Shown: positions 1 to 11,040, counted from the stretch's first letter. The stretch is DNA of 64,000 nucleotides from Micrasema longulum (GCA_022494885.1 JAGVSM010004954.1:1-64000); one strand, 5' to 3'. Notes: generated by a model from the sequence alone, not told the origin. Numbers and translations: made by a program.

Positions 1-139
1 TATTTCGTTTGTTTAATACATGTATAAATATGTACGTGTTATGGATATATATTTACATTTTTCATACATGTACGTGAGTATTATTATTGTTTTGTCTTGT
101 TTTCTTTGTATATTTGTTGTATATTTTGTATATATTGTG

Positions 140-250
140 GCCGGGTGGATGAAGAATACAGTTTTGTGTATAAAATAGAACCGAAACTCGACTCGATGGC
201 TGCTCTCAGGTAAAAGTTTCGAATAAAGAAATCGAGTGGAGATAAACTCG
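140..250 (+). repeat. Fragment of a dispersed repeat, also at 11137-11240
   Basis: The stretch from 'ggccgggtgga' to 'gctgctctcaggtaaaag' matches, with divergence, the sequence at 11137-11240 (a gtccgggcgg start, a 'gtttgtgt' block and a 'tctgagataagaag' end). At 11 kb it lies just before a SINE-C body, so it may be a diverged tRNA-type SINE head. It has no open reading frame of note. Confidence 0.4.
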
Positions 251-261
251 CCAAGTTTTTA

Positions 262-512
262 AAACAAGTTTTTCAACTTTCTAAAACAAGACAAGGACAA
301 TCAAGACTAATGAACCAGGGACTGAAATTATACAATAAACTACCAGACAAAACTAAACAAAAGACTCAGACAAACTTTACAAAAGATGTAAAAAAATATT
401 ATTTTGAACAACAGAGTATAAATGAAAAATGTATATATTATTTTATGTAAAATGAATGTAATAATCCGTAAGGGTTTATAAATAAATTTTCAAATAAAAA
501 ATAAAAAATAAA
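262..512 (+). mobile_element. LINE-a, 3' end of a 5'-truncated non-LTR retrotransposon
   Basis: The plus strand reads the extreme C-terminus of a LINE reverse-transcriptase protein (RQGQSRLMNQGLKLYNKLP), then a short 3'UTR ending in an A-rich tail (AAATAAAAAATAAAA). The same peptide and 3'UTR occur on the minus strand at 62895-63421, so this is a dispersed retrotransposon end, not a host gene. It is severely 5'-truncated, as is usual for LINE copies. The A-rich tail runs directly into a T-run at 518-538 that starts another, oppositely oriented repeat. Confidence 0.8.
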
Positions 513-515
513 AAA

Positions 516-660
516 TATTTTTTTTTTTTTTTTTTTTTAAATATTTACACAATAGTCTTACTATTAAAATCCTGCTGAATTGTAAGCATACAACTCGTTA
601 TATTGCTTCGATTTTTATACTTAAACTCAAACTTAGTTGTGTAGCGAATTACTGTAGTCT
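516..660 (-). repeat. Retroposon-like repeat with poly-T edge, second copy at 53885-54000
   Basis: A run of about 20 T is followed by a sequence (tatttacacaatagtctta, then a block with 'gcatacaactcgt') that recurs at 53885-54000. A homopolymer edge plus dispersed copies suggests a minus-strand retroposon tail. No tRNA-like head was recognised. Confidence 0.4.
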
Positions 661-1426
661 TTTTTACACTCTAGATTTACACTCTCGCCTGATTTCATCA
701 TTCGTAACCCTACCGTAACACTGTTTTCCCACACATTCGTATAAGAGATCGCATTTCAACCGCGTTCACTCATCTATAACTTTTTTTCCGTTTTCGGTAG
801 TAGCTTCTTTCCTCATATGCAATTTATGATAAAAATGTTTTTCACATCTTAGTATTATAAATCTTTTCTATAATTAAAATTATATGTTTTCACATAAAAG
901 ATAAAAGTAAAAATAAAAAATACAAAAAAAACGGCTAAGCATTATCCGCAGTACAAAAAGTTAGTGTATATGTGATTACTCTCAAATATGATAATAATAC
1001 ACGTTTCTCGTATAACGATGGTTAAGTAGTACCAAAAATATGTTATTATTATAGTAATAAAACTCTCAATTATGAAATAACCAAAAAGAGCGTTTTTAAT
1101 TTATTGATAAAAGAACTTAAATTTAACATGTCATGTAACAAGAGCAAAATAAGAGAGTGGTTACTCGATCAAAAATGTATTTATAAATAGTTATGAATCT
1201 AGTTTATGTGTGTGCATTTTTATTTTTCATGTTTTTTTGTGTTATTTTTTTATTATTTGTATGCATATAAATGATCGTTCCGGCTGTTAATTATGCTTAA
1301 AAATTCATGTTTTATATAAATATATTTTTATATAATTTTCCACCAGCAATCCACAAAAAGTGGCTTGTTGGGATGTTAGTAGTTTAAAATTGAAATTTTA
1401 TAAATGTAAAATGAATCTTCGTCGTC
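661..1426. other. AT-rich sequence, nothing recognised
   Basis: No open frame, RNA gene or dispersed repeat could be supported here. The composition is typical AT-rich intergenic or intronic DNA. Confidence 0.6.
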
Positions 1427-1640
1427 GGCCTCGTGGTGTAGTGATCAGCGCGGACGGGTACGATTCTCGACATGATTTATTAATTGTTTTATTTTATAAA
1501 TTTATTGCAAAAAATAAGTATACATATTTAAAAACAGGTAATCTTTATAAAACTAGTGAATAGAAAATGAAAACAAAGTGTTCCCTGTTTAGGATAGTCT
1601 CCACCTAAACTGGCTCAACCTGTTCTAAGATGGAGATTTT
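1427..1640 (+). mobile_element. SINE-C-like tRNA head followed by a dispersed repeat
   Basis: Positions 1427-1477 hold a pol III-like A box (tggtgtagtgatcagcgcg) and a B-box-like 'gggtacgattctcga', closely resembling the head of the SINE at 47321. The downstream part to about 1640 (with 'gtttaggatagtct' and 'ctggctcaacctgttc') resembles sequence at 33950-34090 and 43030-43110. The anticodon-arm region is deleted relative to 47321, so this cannot be a working tRNA. Confidence 0.55.
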
Positions 1641-3392
1641 TTATCTTTTAAAGCATAAGTAGTTCTATATTAATATAACAATAACAAAAAAGAAAACTTA
1701 AACAACTTAATTATAAATGCCTGGCTAATCAAATGTAAGAAATTGAAAATCTTAATTTTAAGAGGTACTTTTAATTTTCTTGTTATTTTTATTTTTTCTG
1801 AAGATGAATTGAAATTTTCGATTTACTTTGTTTTATTTTTTATCTAGTTTTGATTACATTTATAAGCACACACTATTTATATATATGTTTAATTTTTTCA
1901 TATACTTAAAATATATTCAAGTAAATTGCTATTCTTAAATTTAAATTGTTTTATTTTACTCTACTTTCTTACTTTCATTTTTTTTTTTTTAAACTATTTT
2001 TATCTGTTAATTATTTTATGTTCATTATTTTGTACGTATACAGTATTATGTGTGTACTCTTTTAATTTGATTATTATTCAAAACAAATGTCTGAGCACCC
2101 GATGAAAAACAATTATTTAATAGTTTATCGGGACAAAATATATTTTAATACTTTGTTTTTTTAATATTGTAATAATATTGTAATAATGTAGATATTTTAT
2201 TAAATAAAAACTATGAAAAAAAAAACAAATATAAAGTATATATATGTGCCAAGAATATATGTTACTTAGACATAAATAATATAGTATAATATATAAAAAA
2301 AAAACAGATATAAAGTAATGAAATACATAAAAATATAAATAATATGCGTACCAATTCTACAAAGTACTATGTTTATTAATCTACATATTTATAGTTTTCG
2401 AAAAAATCTCTCCATAAACTATTTAAATGTGCAGTTATTTTTATTTCAAAATTTGCTTTACATTTTGAGTTTTTGATATTTAGCAATAAATCATTAAATA
2501 TTTTTCGAATGAAACGAAATATTCGTTTAAAGAAGAAATCGTGTGCAGAAATAACCACATTGTAAAACGAGGTTAGCACAGAGACATACATATTTTGTAG
2601 GCCCAAAAATTTCTAATTATTTTTTTACTGATAGTATTTCATTAATCCCAAACATTTAAAATTTTGCTTCTTTTAAAAAACACTCACTATCCTGGAGAAC
2701 TAACACTGTATTCCTCCACTGTAATACTGGGAAATTAGAAAAGGGTGATTGTGCTGACCATATGTATTTGATTGATCACAAACTGACAAAACTGCAGTGA
2801 GGGGTACAGTGAAAGTTTTAAAAGTTTATTTGTTTTGTTATTTTCGCGGTTTGATTGTAAAGAAATATTAAATTTTCGCTTAATTAGTTTAAAAAAAAAA
2901 AAAAAATTGATATTGATATGCGAAACTGAAGAAAGACTCAAGTCTTTATGAACAGTTTCGGGAAAGGGGTGGATGCTTTCATTGTATCCTGGATTCAAAC
3001 TAAAGATATTAACTCTTTTTTCCATGGTATATATTGTTGCTCTTTAATAATAAGGAATATTTTTATGAGTTTTCATATTATTTATTTCCTTTTTTATTAC
3101 TATTAAATAAAAGAAGTACCTTATAATATTTTACGTAATATTTTCTTTTCTTTTTCTTATATTTGACAAAAATATTATACTTGTCTGTTTATTATAGGAG
3201 CATACAATTCATAAATATTTCTTATATACCCACGAACAGGCCATGCCTTTGTGGGATTTATTGTTTACTATTTTTACTGTTAATATGTTTTTCATTGCTA
3301 TGTAATTATCCTTTTTTAATACTCTGTTTTACCCCTTATGTGTATAGTAAAAAAACAAAAAAAATATAATTAAAAAAAATAAATAAAAGGGT
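1641..3392. other. AT-rich sequence, nothing recognised
   Basis: Short open frames occur (for example 2376-2606 and 2735-3025 on the minus strand), but they have low-complexity, AT-driven composition and match nothing I know. Confidence 0.6.
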
Positions 3393-3567
3393 GTTTTTTT
3401 ACTAGAACAGTTTACACTAGAACATTTAATTTTCCCTAGACTGGTACCTGAAGCGTAAGACTGATCATCTTACCTTCACGTAACAAAAAATGATCATGAT
3501 ACGCCGCAATTGGTGTTTCAATGCAGTGCCCTACGCGCCATTAAGCGCGAATAGGGAAGGATAGTGA
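3393..3567 (+). mobile_element. SINE-C body, head missing
   Basis: The block with 'ctggtacctgaagcgtaaga', 'ctgatcatcttacc', 'atgatcatgatacgc' and 'gcagtgccctacgc', ending at a 'gtgatgataatga' repeat tail, recurs at 11290-11436, 39125-39287 and 47420-47592. At 47321 the same body follows a tRNA-like head, so this is a 5'-truncated SINE copy. The weak open frames over it are incidental. Confidence 0.75.
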
Positions 3568-4112
3568 TGATAATGAATCGTGATAAAAAATGTTTTTATA
3601 AAAAAAAAATTAGACTTACCCCCTGTTACGACACAGAAGAAAACGGGCGTATCTCCTTCCCGAAATGGTCCCGCCTTCCCGAATATCTCTCTTCCTTCCT
3701 GGTCGAAGATTCTCGGAGTAGCGGGAGCCTCTGCATCAAACCAAAAACATTTACTTAAGCATAAAATACACATTTTCTCAAAATTAATCATCGCTAAGCT
3801 CGAAAGCAAACAATTATTGATGTTTGGGAACGCGACACGATGGGGATTACGCTAAATAATTATTACTTTCGGGCGTCTGCGAACTGAATTTCTTTGGGCT
3901 TACAAGAAAACCGAGGTGAATTGTTATTAAAAAAAACTAATTGTTCCTCATCAAACAAAAAATATTATTGTGGTGGAAATTAATTCAACTTATTCATAAT
4001 AAGCGATCATGAAAATAAATAAAACATCGGATATTTGTTATTTCGCAACAATTATTCACTAATTAAGTTACTTGGCCCAATTTTGAAATTCAAATTTGAA
4101 TTTAAAGATAAT
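3568..4112. other. AT-rich sequence, nothing recognised
   Basis: No gene or repeat family could be assigned. Small open frames at 3531-3855 overlap the SINE edge and are not credible genes. Confidence 0.55.
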
Positions 4113-4537
4113 TTAATTGAACGTAGTTATGTAGAAAGCAGCCATAGAAAAGTAAAAATGAGATAATAACACGTTTGTGGGAAGAGTGAATAATCAAATC
4201 TACACAGCAGTTGGAATGTTTTTGACTTTGACAAATGATAAACAATGACTACATTAGTTTAAAAAAAAATTACAAACAAGAATTTCATTACGTATTTACC
4301 AATTTTAATGATTTTTAAACTACCGTAAGATTTTTCTAGTGATGTAGGTATTTTCTGTAAATTGAAAAATGCCGTTTTTAATTTTAGACGGTGATTATTA
4401 ATTTTTTTTGTATGAAAACGGCCTAGTTGTTTTTAGCAGAACATAAAATTGACCTTACTGCTCTCGATAACACCAATATCTATTTTTTTCAAAATTGTAG
4501 ATTGGCTGCTTTCTGCATAGTTACGTTCAATTGTCAA
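4113..4537. mobile_element. Non-autonomous DNA element with about 33-bp terminal inverted repeats
   Basis: The left end (4115-4148, 'aattgaacgtagttatgtag' then 'aaagcagccata') is repeated in reverse complement at the right end (4502-4535, 'ttggctgctttctgcatag' then 'ttacgttcaatt') with only a few mismatches. The interior of about 350 bp has no coding potential. A TIR pair of this spacing is typical of a MITE. The superfamily cannot be named because the target duplication is not clear. Confidence 0.5.
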
Positions 4538-4654
4538 TGAAATCATAAGCGTTTTTTTATTTACGGTTATATTTATAAGATAATGAATAAACCATGAAAT
4601 GATTTTGTTCTAATTTATAAATAAACAATCCAATGTTTTTACAAACAATTTATA

Positions 4655-4686
<32 letters not shown>

Positions 4687-4853
4687 ATTTGCGTTCTTAT
4701 GATTTACCCAAATATTTAATTTTGAGGGCCATTCTCAACGAGTTGTAAATAACTCGCTATTAGAAAATGGAATCAAGTTGGGGTAGAGTGGAATTCGAAC
4801 CACGGACCTTTGGTCTGTGAGTCCGAGACACTAGCCACGGGACCACAACCCGA
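4655..4853 (-). mobile_element. SINE-B, full-length tRNA-derived SINE
   Basis: Read on the minus strand, it starts with a tRNA-like head ('tcgggttgtggtcc', A-box-like 'tggctagtgtctcgg', B box 'ggttcgaattcc'). A body follows with 'aactcgttgagaatggccct' and then 'aaatatttgggtaaatcat', ending in a long A tail (T-run at 4655-4677 on the plus strand). Further copies lie at 9211-9396 (plus) and 14818-15008 (minus). Confidence 0.85.
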
Positions 4854-7060
4854 CTTCGAATGAATTAATGTAGGTTGATACTGAAACTAAACGTTCTTGG
4901 GGATTTATTTAAAGTAATAATTTTAGTTACCCAATGTGGGCCTTGTAAATTCCAAAATTTCCGCATTCCTCAAAAATAAGAAAATAAACAGATAAATTTG
5001 TTTTTGAAATATTTAGCGACAGCATCAACATTCAAACTGTTTTAAAAACATGTACCGGAGAATGGACTTATTTTACATTTGTTAATTTATCTCAAATTTT
5101 AGTTATTTAATTATTAAGTCAACTATATTTATTTATTTATTTACGTTATATCACAATATATATTTTTTTAAATTTTGTGTAAAAATTATTTCCATTTTCT
5201 TTATGATTAACTATTGGATGAATTGTAGTTTAAAACGTTTTAAAAATATTATCTATATTCAAATAAAAGCCACCTTCTTCGTTTCTGTTGAGATATTAAT
5301 TCGTAAGAACTTTGTTATTAGAATTAATTTATATTTTTATTTATTTATAGGATACAATAAATTAAGAAAACAGTATAGGAAAATGTTATTTTACCTAATA
5401 GTTAACAAAATTTTGGTTAATGCAAAAATTAAAGCATTGCTTATGTACCTACTAAAATTTTGCTGAAACTATGGATTAGAAATCATTACTATAAAAAGTG
5501 TGTTTTGTGTCATTAGCAAACAAACTTTTGAAAATATTATATCTAAATAGACATGTAACGTTGATAGATTGTGCTGCTTTTTAAAGTTTATATGTTTTTT
5601 TTTGTTTGAAAAAAACATGATTCAGCAGTCAATTCAAGAATTTGGTTCTGCTGATGAATGCGCAAATTGGTAATAAAAATTAACAGGCCAGTCATTCTAG
5701 AGAACGATTTCGGTAACAATTTTGCAGTCAAAAACTTTTAACTTACTTCCACTGTCCATAAAACAATAAGTAAAAAGAAAATGTTTAAAAAGGCTATAAA
5801 AAAAATCATAGCGGAGGTAGGTAGAAATAAAATAGATCGTGTCGTTTGGCCAAACCAATGTGGTAATGTCTAGTTCACTTTAATACTCAAGGTAATGTTT
5901 AGTTCATGTTTTAATATTATATAATACTATTATATAAATAATATACATGTATCCAGAGAAGAGATAAATGTGTTTATAGATTGTATAGTGATTAAACTAA
6001 AGGTATTAAAATATTTCAAAATTTTGTAATTTTCTCTCTGAATATTATGTTTTCTATGAAAATAAAAAAAAAATTGTGTCCTTGGCACGGGTTACCCCAA
6101 AGAAAGCCTATTCTTTGGAATGTTTGATATCGTATAAAAGGCAAAAAATGAATTTATTGATAAATAAATAATGTTTTTAAAAATATTAAATAACAATGTA
6201 ATGTTGGGTAAAACTATTTTTAAAATTTTACAAATAAACATTGGAACAAGCTTTAGTGTTTTCATTAAAATATTTAAACGCCAATACGACTAGGAGTATA
6301 ACCAAGTTGATATTTAATATGAGCAATTAAACTGAATGAGAGTAGGCTTTAATAAATAAACAGTAAGTGTTCCATCGTCTAGCGATACGATATTAAAAGG
6401 ATGTAATTGTTGAAATTTATATGTGCATTTAACAAAATTTTCAATTTACTAACAAACTTTGTCATTGTAATTTATAAAAGTTAGAAATTCTATTTATTAT
6501 TTAAAACGAATATGAATAATAACATTACCCACCATTATGACGTAAGTCAAACTTATATTATAAATCTGCTTAACAATAACTCTATGATATTATTTAAATT
6601 ATGAAAGTTGGCGAAGTTAACGAATTTCGAGAAGGGAACCTATTTTTGATACATTATAATATTAATTCCAGTAACTCTTACGACGCTACTTTTACCAGTA
6701 AGATAATTTTAGCACGATTTGGATTTAATTTGAATTTCTAATTTGTGATTTGCCCTTGTTTTCTTAGCGACTTTGGAAATATTCGCGATAAATAATTTTC
6801 CGCTCGGATTAAAATTATAATTTGAATAATAACATGCTTAGAACGAAATATCACTAACGATAAATTATTGTTGCCACGCACGATTATTTTATTTTCCTTA
6901 TGCGTCTTTTAAACGTGTTCAAAATATATTTTTTTTTACCGTTTTTATACTTTTACATTGTTTGTATTCGTTTTTCATACAGAATAACGATGCCTCGGCA
7001 CGGGCGAGGGAAACATTTTGCAAAATGTGAAACATGCCTAGGATTGGCTATTTAACAAAG
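4854..7060. other. Long AT-rich stretch, nothing recognised
   Basis: About 2.2 kb without a supportable gene. The frame at 5203-5466 (87 codons) is rich in I, K, N and L codons as expected from base composition, and has no recognisable motif. Confidence 0.55.
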
Positions 7061-7370
7061 TTAACATAATAATAACAATTAAAAAAACGGAATTCGTCCA
7101 ATTAACCAAATTATCATTAACATAATAAACAATAAAAAACTAAAACAATCATTAAAAACACAACCAATTTATACAGACCAATAGAACAAATTTCATACCC
7201 AGTACACACATTTTACCTATTTGGCTTGATCCACTCATCGACCCGTGTGCAACCCACCTCCGCTATCCATTTCTTAATAGCGATTTTATATTGTGAGAAC
7301 TTACTAATTGTCCTTATGGATAATGGAAGTAGATTGTGCACTTTAACCGAGTAATTTAAATGAATAGTTA
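7061..7370 (-). mobile_element. LINE C-terminal fragment and 3'UTR
   Basis: On the minus strand, 7370 to 7213 encodes a typical Jockey-like LINE protein tail: HNLLPLSIRTISKF, then IKKWIAEVGCTRVDEWI and a stop. The 'NLLPLxIR' signature marks the C-terminal end of many LINE ORF2 proteins. An A-rich 3'UTR runs on to about 7061. The copy is heavily 5'-truncated and abuts an oppositely oriented LINE piece at about 7380. Confidence 0.65.
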
Positions 7371-7379
7371 TCCATTGGT

Positions 7380-7850
7380 AGCTGGGAGCTGAGACAGCCC
7401 CAATAGGCCCTGAGCCCTACTGTGAGTGCCCAAATGTGCTCCTCGTAACGAGCTTGGGTCATGGGCCAGGAAGCAGTGCATAATGCTCTGGTAAAAAGTA
7501 TCTGGTTAGCATCATGCAAATAACTGATGAAAGGGTACTCAAAAAGGTTTGCTTTCGACCTAATAAAGCTCAGCCAAAATCAAGTGATAGTTATTACAAG
7601 AGACCTTACAAGGCACTGCAGATTGATAGAATGAACCTTTCTTCAACTTTCAAGATGTAGATTCTGCAGTGCAGATGAGGAAACGCCTATACATATTCTA
7701 TGTGAATGTGATTCTTTACATCGTAAAAGGACCCTCGTTCTCGGGGTACTACGGGATAAACCTGAGGATATTAAAGAGCACGCTCTCCACCTAATAGTCC
7801 AATATTTTACGAATCTGGGCTTGGAAGGGGAGATTAAGAATTTCTATTAA
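7380..7850 (+). mobile_element. R1/I-like LINE remnant: RNase H end and zinc-knuckle tail
   Basis: Around 7385-7480 the plus strand gives AETAPIGPEPYCECPNVLL, resembling the end of the RNase H domain in R1-type LINEs (family pattern 'IGPEPFCG'). An open segment at 7641-7850 gives SRCRFCSADEETPIHILCEC, then DSLHRKRTLVLG, and ends with GEIKNFY and a stop. The CxxC...H...C pattern with 'HILCEC' is the characteristic C-terminal zinc-binding motif after RNase H in this group. The two pieces are in different frames, with lesions between them, so the copy is dead. There is no sign of an upstream polymerase domain. Confidence 0.75.
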
Positions 7851-7979
7851 GCTGTACGCGCATTCGCCTTACATGCTTATCACCTTTGTAACTCTTGTCA
7901 AGCGCTTTCAAATTCCCCTCTTTTATTGAACTCGTAGAACGCCATTTTATGTTACTTTCGTTTCCAAACAGGGCCTTTC

Positions 7980-8065
7980 TTTAGCAATATTTTAAAACAA
8001 AATGATCGTGATACGCAGCGATACGTGCACCAATGTAGCAGTAGCGAGCGGTGAGTTTTTAGTTT
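7980..8065 (+). repeat. Diverged fragment of the SINE-C body
   Basis: The segment 'aaaatgatcgtgatacgcag' followed by 'cgatacgtgcaccaatgtag' resembles the SINE-C body ('atgatcatgatacgccgc', 'gcaattggtgtttcaatgca' at 3490). It is short and diverged, so the call is tentative. Confidence 0.35.
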
Positions 8066-8329
8066 GGTAAGCTACGAAAATTCTGATAAAATGTCCAATA
8101 ACAATACATGTGCCAGCCAGGATTTGTAGACGGTACCACCTGTTTCATGTACCAATAAGTAAAACATCGTATGTTAAAAATGCTTTTTTTCGTAGGACTT
8201 TTTCAATGTACAATACAAAATTTAAAAATATAGATTACACAAACATCACTCTGTCAGATTTAAAATTTACACTAAAAATGTATTATGTAACTTAGTAGAC
8301 ATTATAATAATAATTATGTACATCTCCCC

Positions 8330-8632
8330 CCCCCTCCTTATCCTCTCTTCAAGCATTTTTGTCCTTATCCCGCCCAATTTACAGTAACTTAATGTTCTTA
8401 AAATTAATATTTTAAAAATCTTTGATTATTGAGTACATGAAAATAACATTTTTACATGTATAAATTGTATGTATTTATTTAATATGTAACATATATTTTC
8501 TTTACTAACTTTGTATACTATGTGGAAATCTGTTATTAGTTCTGAGCTTACACACTATATCTGTTTGTTTACTAAAAAAATATGTATGTAGAACTGTTGA
8601 TTTCCCTAATAAAATAAAAATAAATAAAAATA
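8330..8632 (+). mobile_element. LINE-b 3'UTR, second copy at 54662-54845
   Basis: This noncoding stretch ends in an AATAAAATAAAAATAAA-type tail. From about 8450 it is repeated in reverse complement at 54662-54845 (shared blocks 'aacatatattttctttac', 'atactatgtggaaat', 'ttctgagcttacacact', 'tatctgtttgtttact'). The A-rich end and dispersed copies identify it as a retrotransposon 3' end. Whether it belongs to the R1/I-like piece upstream is unknown. Confidence 0.6.
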
Positions 8633-9099
8633 GCGGTAGTGTGGCACATAAAAAACAAGTTTATTTTATATTTGATAAATCATCCATAACAAATGGCACT
8701 AGCGGCTAATAGTTTCAGTAAAAATATTTTATAATGTAGCACAAATATTTGATTTAAAAAAATGCATTAAAAACACATGATTGCAGAATAAACTGTTGTT
8801 TTTATACTCCAATGTCCAGAATGTGTAGATTAGTCGATTCGTCACACGACTTGAAATTCTTTAGGATAGATCTTCCGGATTTCAGTAGATCTCTTCGCGA
8901 CTAAAACAGTGTGGGATGAAGTTGGATTGGCATGGTTAAGCTCAAAGTCTTATGAATTTTGTTTTTATGTATATATTGTATACCATTATTGTATTGCCCT
9001 TGTTTGTCTTTGCTACATAGTTTTGTGTTCTTTTTGTTCAGATTCTTGTATTTATGTTCCTTCGTGTAACTGTTGTAATTGGCTAAGGCCGTATATATA
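8633..9099. other. AT-rich sequence, nothing recognised
   Basis: No gene supported. The opposing short frames at 8901-9155 and 8909-9100 overlap each other and contain no known motif. Confidence 0.5.
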
Positions 9100-9475
9100 A
9101 AAAATAAATATAGAACATAAGGGTACATTGAAACGTAAAGTGTAAAAATTGTCAATAATCATTTTCCATAGTTATGTCAATTATTAATTAAGCGTACACA
9201 TTATAATTAATCGGGTTGTGGTCCTGTGGCTAGTGTCTCGGACTCACGGACTAAAGGTCTGGGGTTCGAATCCCACTCTATCCCAACTTGATTCCTATTT
9301 TCTAATAGTAAGTTATTTACAACTCGTTGAAAATGGCCCTCAAAATGAAATATTTGGGTAAATCATAAGAACGCAAATATTTATTTAAAAAAAAATAATA
9401 ATACCAACCCAGTAATAAAATAAAATAAATTTAAAAATAAAAAAATGTTAGTTAGATGAAAATATAACTAAATGT
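9100..9475 (-). mobile_element. LINE-g 3'UTR split by a SINE-B insertion
   Basis: 9106-9205 ('cataagggtacattgaaac', 'gtcaataatcattttcca', 'ttattaattaagcgtacaca') and 9405-9470 ('cagtaataaaataaaa', 'atgttagttag') match 33300-33450 in the same order, where nothing separates them. The intervening 9211-9396 is a SINE-B copy. The element was therefore present first and the SINE landed in it. Confidence 0.65.
9211..9396 (+). mobile_element. SINE-B, full-length copy nested in a LINE-g 3'UTR
   Basis: The head runs from 'tcgggttgtggtcctgtgg' (9211) through A-box-like 'ctagtgtctcggactcac' and B box 'ggggttcgaatccc'. The body includes 'caactcgttgaaaatggccc' and 'aaatatttgggtaaatca', and the end is an A-rich tail. 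The order of parts is the same as at 4655-4853 and 14818-15008. It interrupts sequence that is contiguous at 33.3-33.4 kb. Confidence 0.88.
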
Positions 9476-10090
9476 GAGATCAGTGTGAACGGAGATATTC
9501 TGAATCAGGTAGAAGAATTTGTTTATATTGGAAGTATGTTTATTAGGGATGGAAAGACCGAGAAAGATATTAAAAGGAGGGTGAGTGCCAGGAACAGGGT
9601 AAACGGTGCACTGAAATATACTTTTGCAAACAAATGTTTATCGCAGGAGGCTAAACTAGCAGTTCACAATGGAGTTATAGTGCCAACTCTAATGTATGGG
9701 AGCGAAGTATGGAATTTGAAAAATGATGATGAAAGTAGGTTAAATGCTGTCAAAATGCGATCCCTCAGGCGAATGTATGGTAAAACGATGTATGATAGGT
9801 GCACGAATGTCAAGATCCGTAAAAATAAGATGATTACAATGGTTGGGCCATGTGCACAAAATGAATGATAATCGTTCCACCAGTGAAATTATTTATACCA
9901 CTCCGAAAAGCAGACGGACAAGGAAGGTTAAAAACGTAAGATGGCTGAATTATGTGTAAAGTGACATCAGAGCAATTGGTCTGATGAACTGGACAAGAGT
10001 TGTAGGGCGTAGGGAGGAATGGAGTCAGATTCTGAGGGAGACCAGGGCTCTCAATGGGTTTTAGCGCCACTGATGATGATGATGTATATT
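9476..10090 (+). mobile_element. RTE-like LINE, C-terminal part of reverse transcriptase
   Basis: An open segment at 9485-9868 gives FVYIGSMFIRDGKTEKDIKR, then VPTLMYGSEVWNL and AVKMRSLRRMYG, the classic post-palm 'FxYLGS...MYGSExW...MRSLRRM' pattern of RTE-type LINEs. A frameshift near 9855 carries the reading on as MNDNRSTSEIIYTTP, SRRTRKVKNVRWLN, a stop, and SDIRAIGLMNW. That tail matches the minus-strand elements at 23826-24364 and 57957-58590. The 3' end is a short (TGA)n-type tail at 10070-10085, fitting RTE elements. It is 5'-truncated, frameshifted and inactive. Confidence 0.82.
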
Positions 10091-10372
10091 TATTACGCAA
10101 AATGTTTTAGTTAATTACAACGAGCTGGTTCCATAAGTAAAATTTAATTTAAAGTTTTCATGTGTATGCAATAATCAATATTAATTTAACCTTTTCGTGA
10201 CATGACAACATTCGGTTTGAATAGCTTTTTGTTATTTTCATTTTACTATACGAACTTGTTGACTTAATCGAAACTCCAATTTAAGTAAAATTTAAAATTA
10301 TAGCCATACAAGCCATAGTTTCTTAAATATTATTAAATAAAAGTTAGCTTAATGAGACGAGATGACTTTTAC
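10091..10372. other. AT-rich flank of a PLE-like repeat
   Basis: No coding potential. The part next to 10373 probably belongs to the hammerhead-bearing repeat, but its boundary cannot be placed. Confidence 0.4.
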
Positions 10373-10416
10373 ATGTCTACCGGTTTCAAGACATAACCGT
10401 CTTTTCGTTAGGACAC
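10373..10416 (-). ncRNA. Hammerhead-ribozyme-like core (copy 1), decayed
   Basis: On the minus strand, in order: GTGTC (stem I, 5' side), CTAACGA (consensus CUGANGA with G5 changed to A), a stem II hairpin AAGAC / GTCTT, GAAA, the palindrome CCGG (minimal stem III), TA as the NUH cleavage position, and GACAT pairing with GTGTC. This is the type I layout with a very short stem III that is known from Penelope-like elements. The G5 change should abolish cleavage. Related copies are at 14440, 14562 and 15040. Confidence 0.65.
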
Positions 10417-10430
10417 TAATTACATTATGC

Positions 10431-10770
10431 AAGAATGTTTTAAGTATGTCCAAATGTTTATAGACAGGCTTGACTTCTTCCATAGGGAGTTATTTAGAAC
10501 TAAATTTATTGCAACAGGAAGAGAAAACATATTTGAGAAGGGAATATGGAAGTCTAGGTATTTACAGAGCTCATTACCTGTCGCTGACTGGTTTAAGTAG
10601 CCACTTTACACGCTGGGTAACATTTACTCTTCTGCCTATGTTTAAACATCCACGTCTTCTCAACCCTTTCATCCCTTGACTTTCATGAAGTTAAAGAGCT
10701 GATATTTTTATCATGTGGGTGAGATTCATCCTGCTAAACCAATTCACCTACTAGGCAACGCCTGAAAACA
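10431..10770 (+). mobile_element. SNAP MITE, long form (copy 1)
   Basis: The left arm reads 'atgttttaagtatgtccaaa', 'gagaagggaatatggaag', 'tttacagagctcattacc', 'taagtagccactttacacgc', then a unique tail with 'gttaaagagctgat' and 'cctactaggcaacgcctgaa'. The same order is found at 54305-54652. Most other copies lack this tail and instead turn back into the complement of the left arm. The family is non-coding, and its copies differ by point changes and truncations. Confidence 0.75.
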
Positions 10771-10807
10771 CTTTTCGTACTTGTTTTTATACCAGTAAGT
10801 TTAATCG

Positions 10808-11040
10808 ACAATGTTTTGAATATGTTCAAATGTTTGTAGACAGGTTGGACTTCCTCCATAGGGAGTTATCAAGAACTAAATTTATTGCAATAAAGAGGGT
10901 AAACATTTTTAAGAAGGTGAATGTTACACAGAATGTTAGAACTGGCCACTAAAACCAGCTAGTGACAGATCATAAGCCCTGTTAATGCCTAGACTTCCAT
11001 ATTCCCTTCTTAAAAATGTTTTCTCTCTCTGTTGCAATAT
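10808..11040. mobile_element. SNAP MITE, snapback form (copy 2)
   Basis: The left arm (10808-10915, 'aatgttttgaatatgttc', 'cataggggagt'-like block, 'ttattgcaataaagaggg') is followed after a short turn by the reverse complement (10930-11040, 'gccactaaaaccagctag', 'taagccctgttaatgcc', 'ttcccttcttaaaaatg', 'tctctgttgcaatat'). The element can fold back on itself. The right end is truncated. It lies only about 40 bp from copy 1. Confidence 0.7.

Noticed and set aside
7510..7530. 'aactgatgaaaggg' as a hammerhead core
   Set aside because: It lies inside decayed LINE coding sequence and has no second core box.
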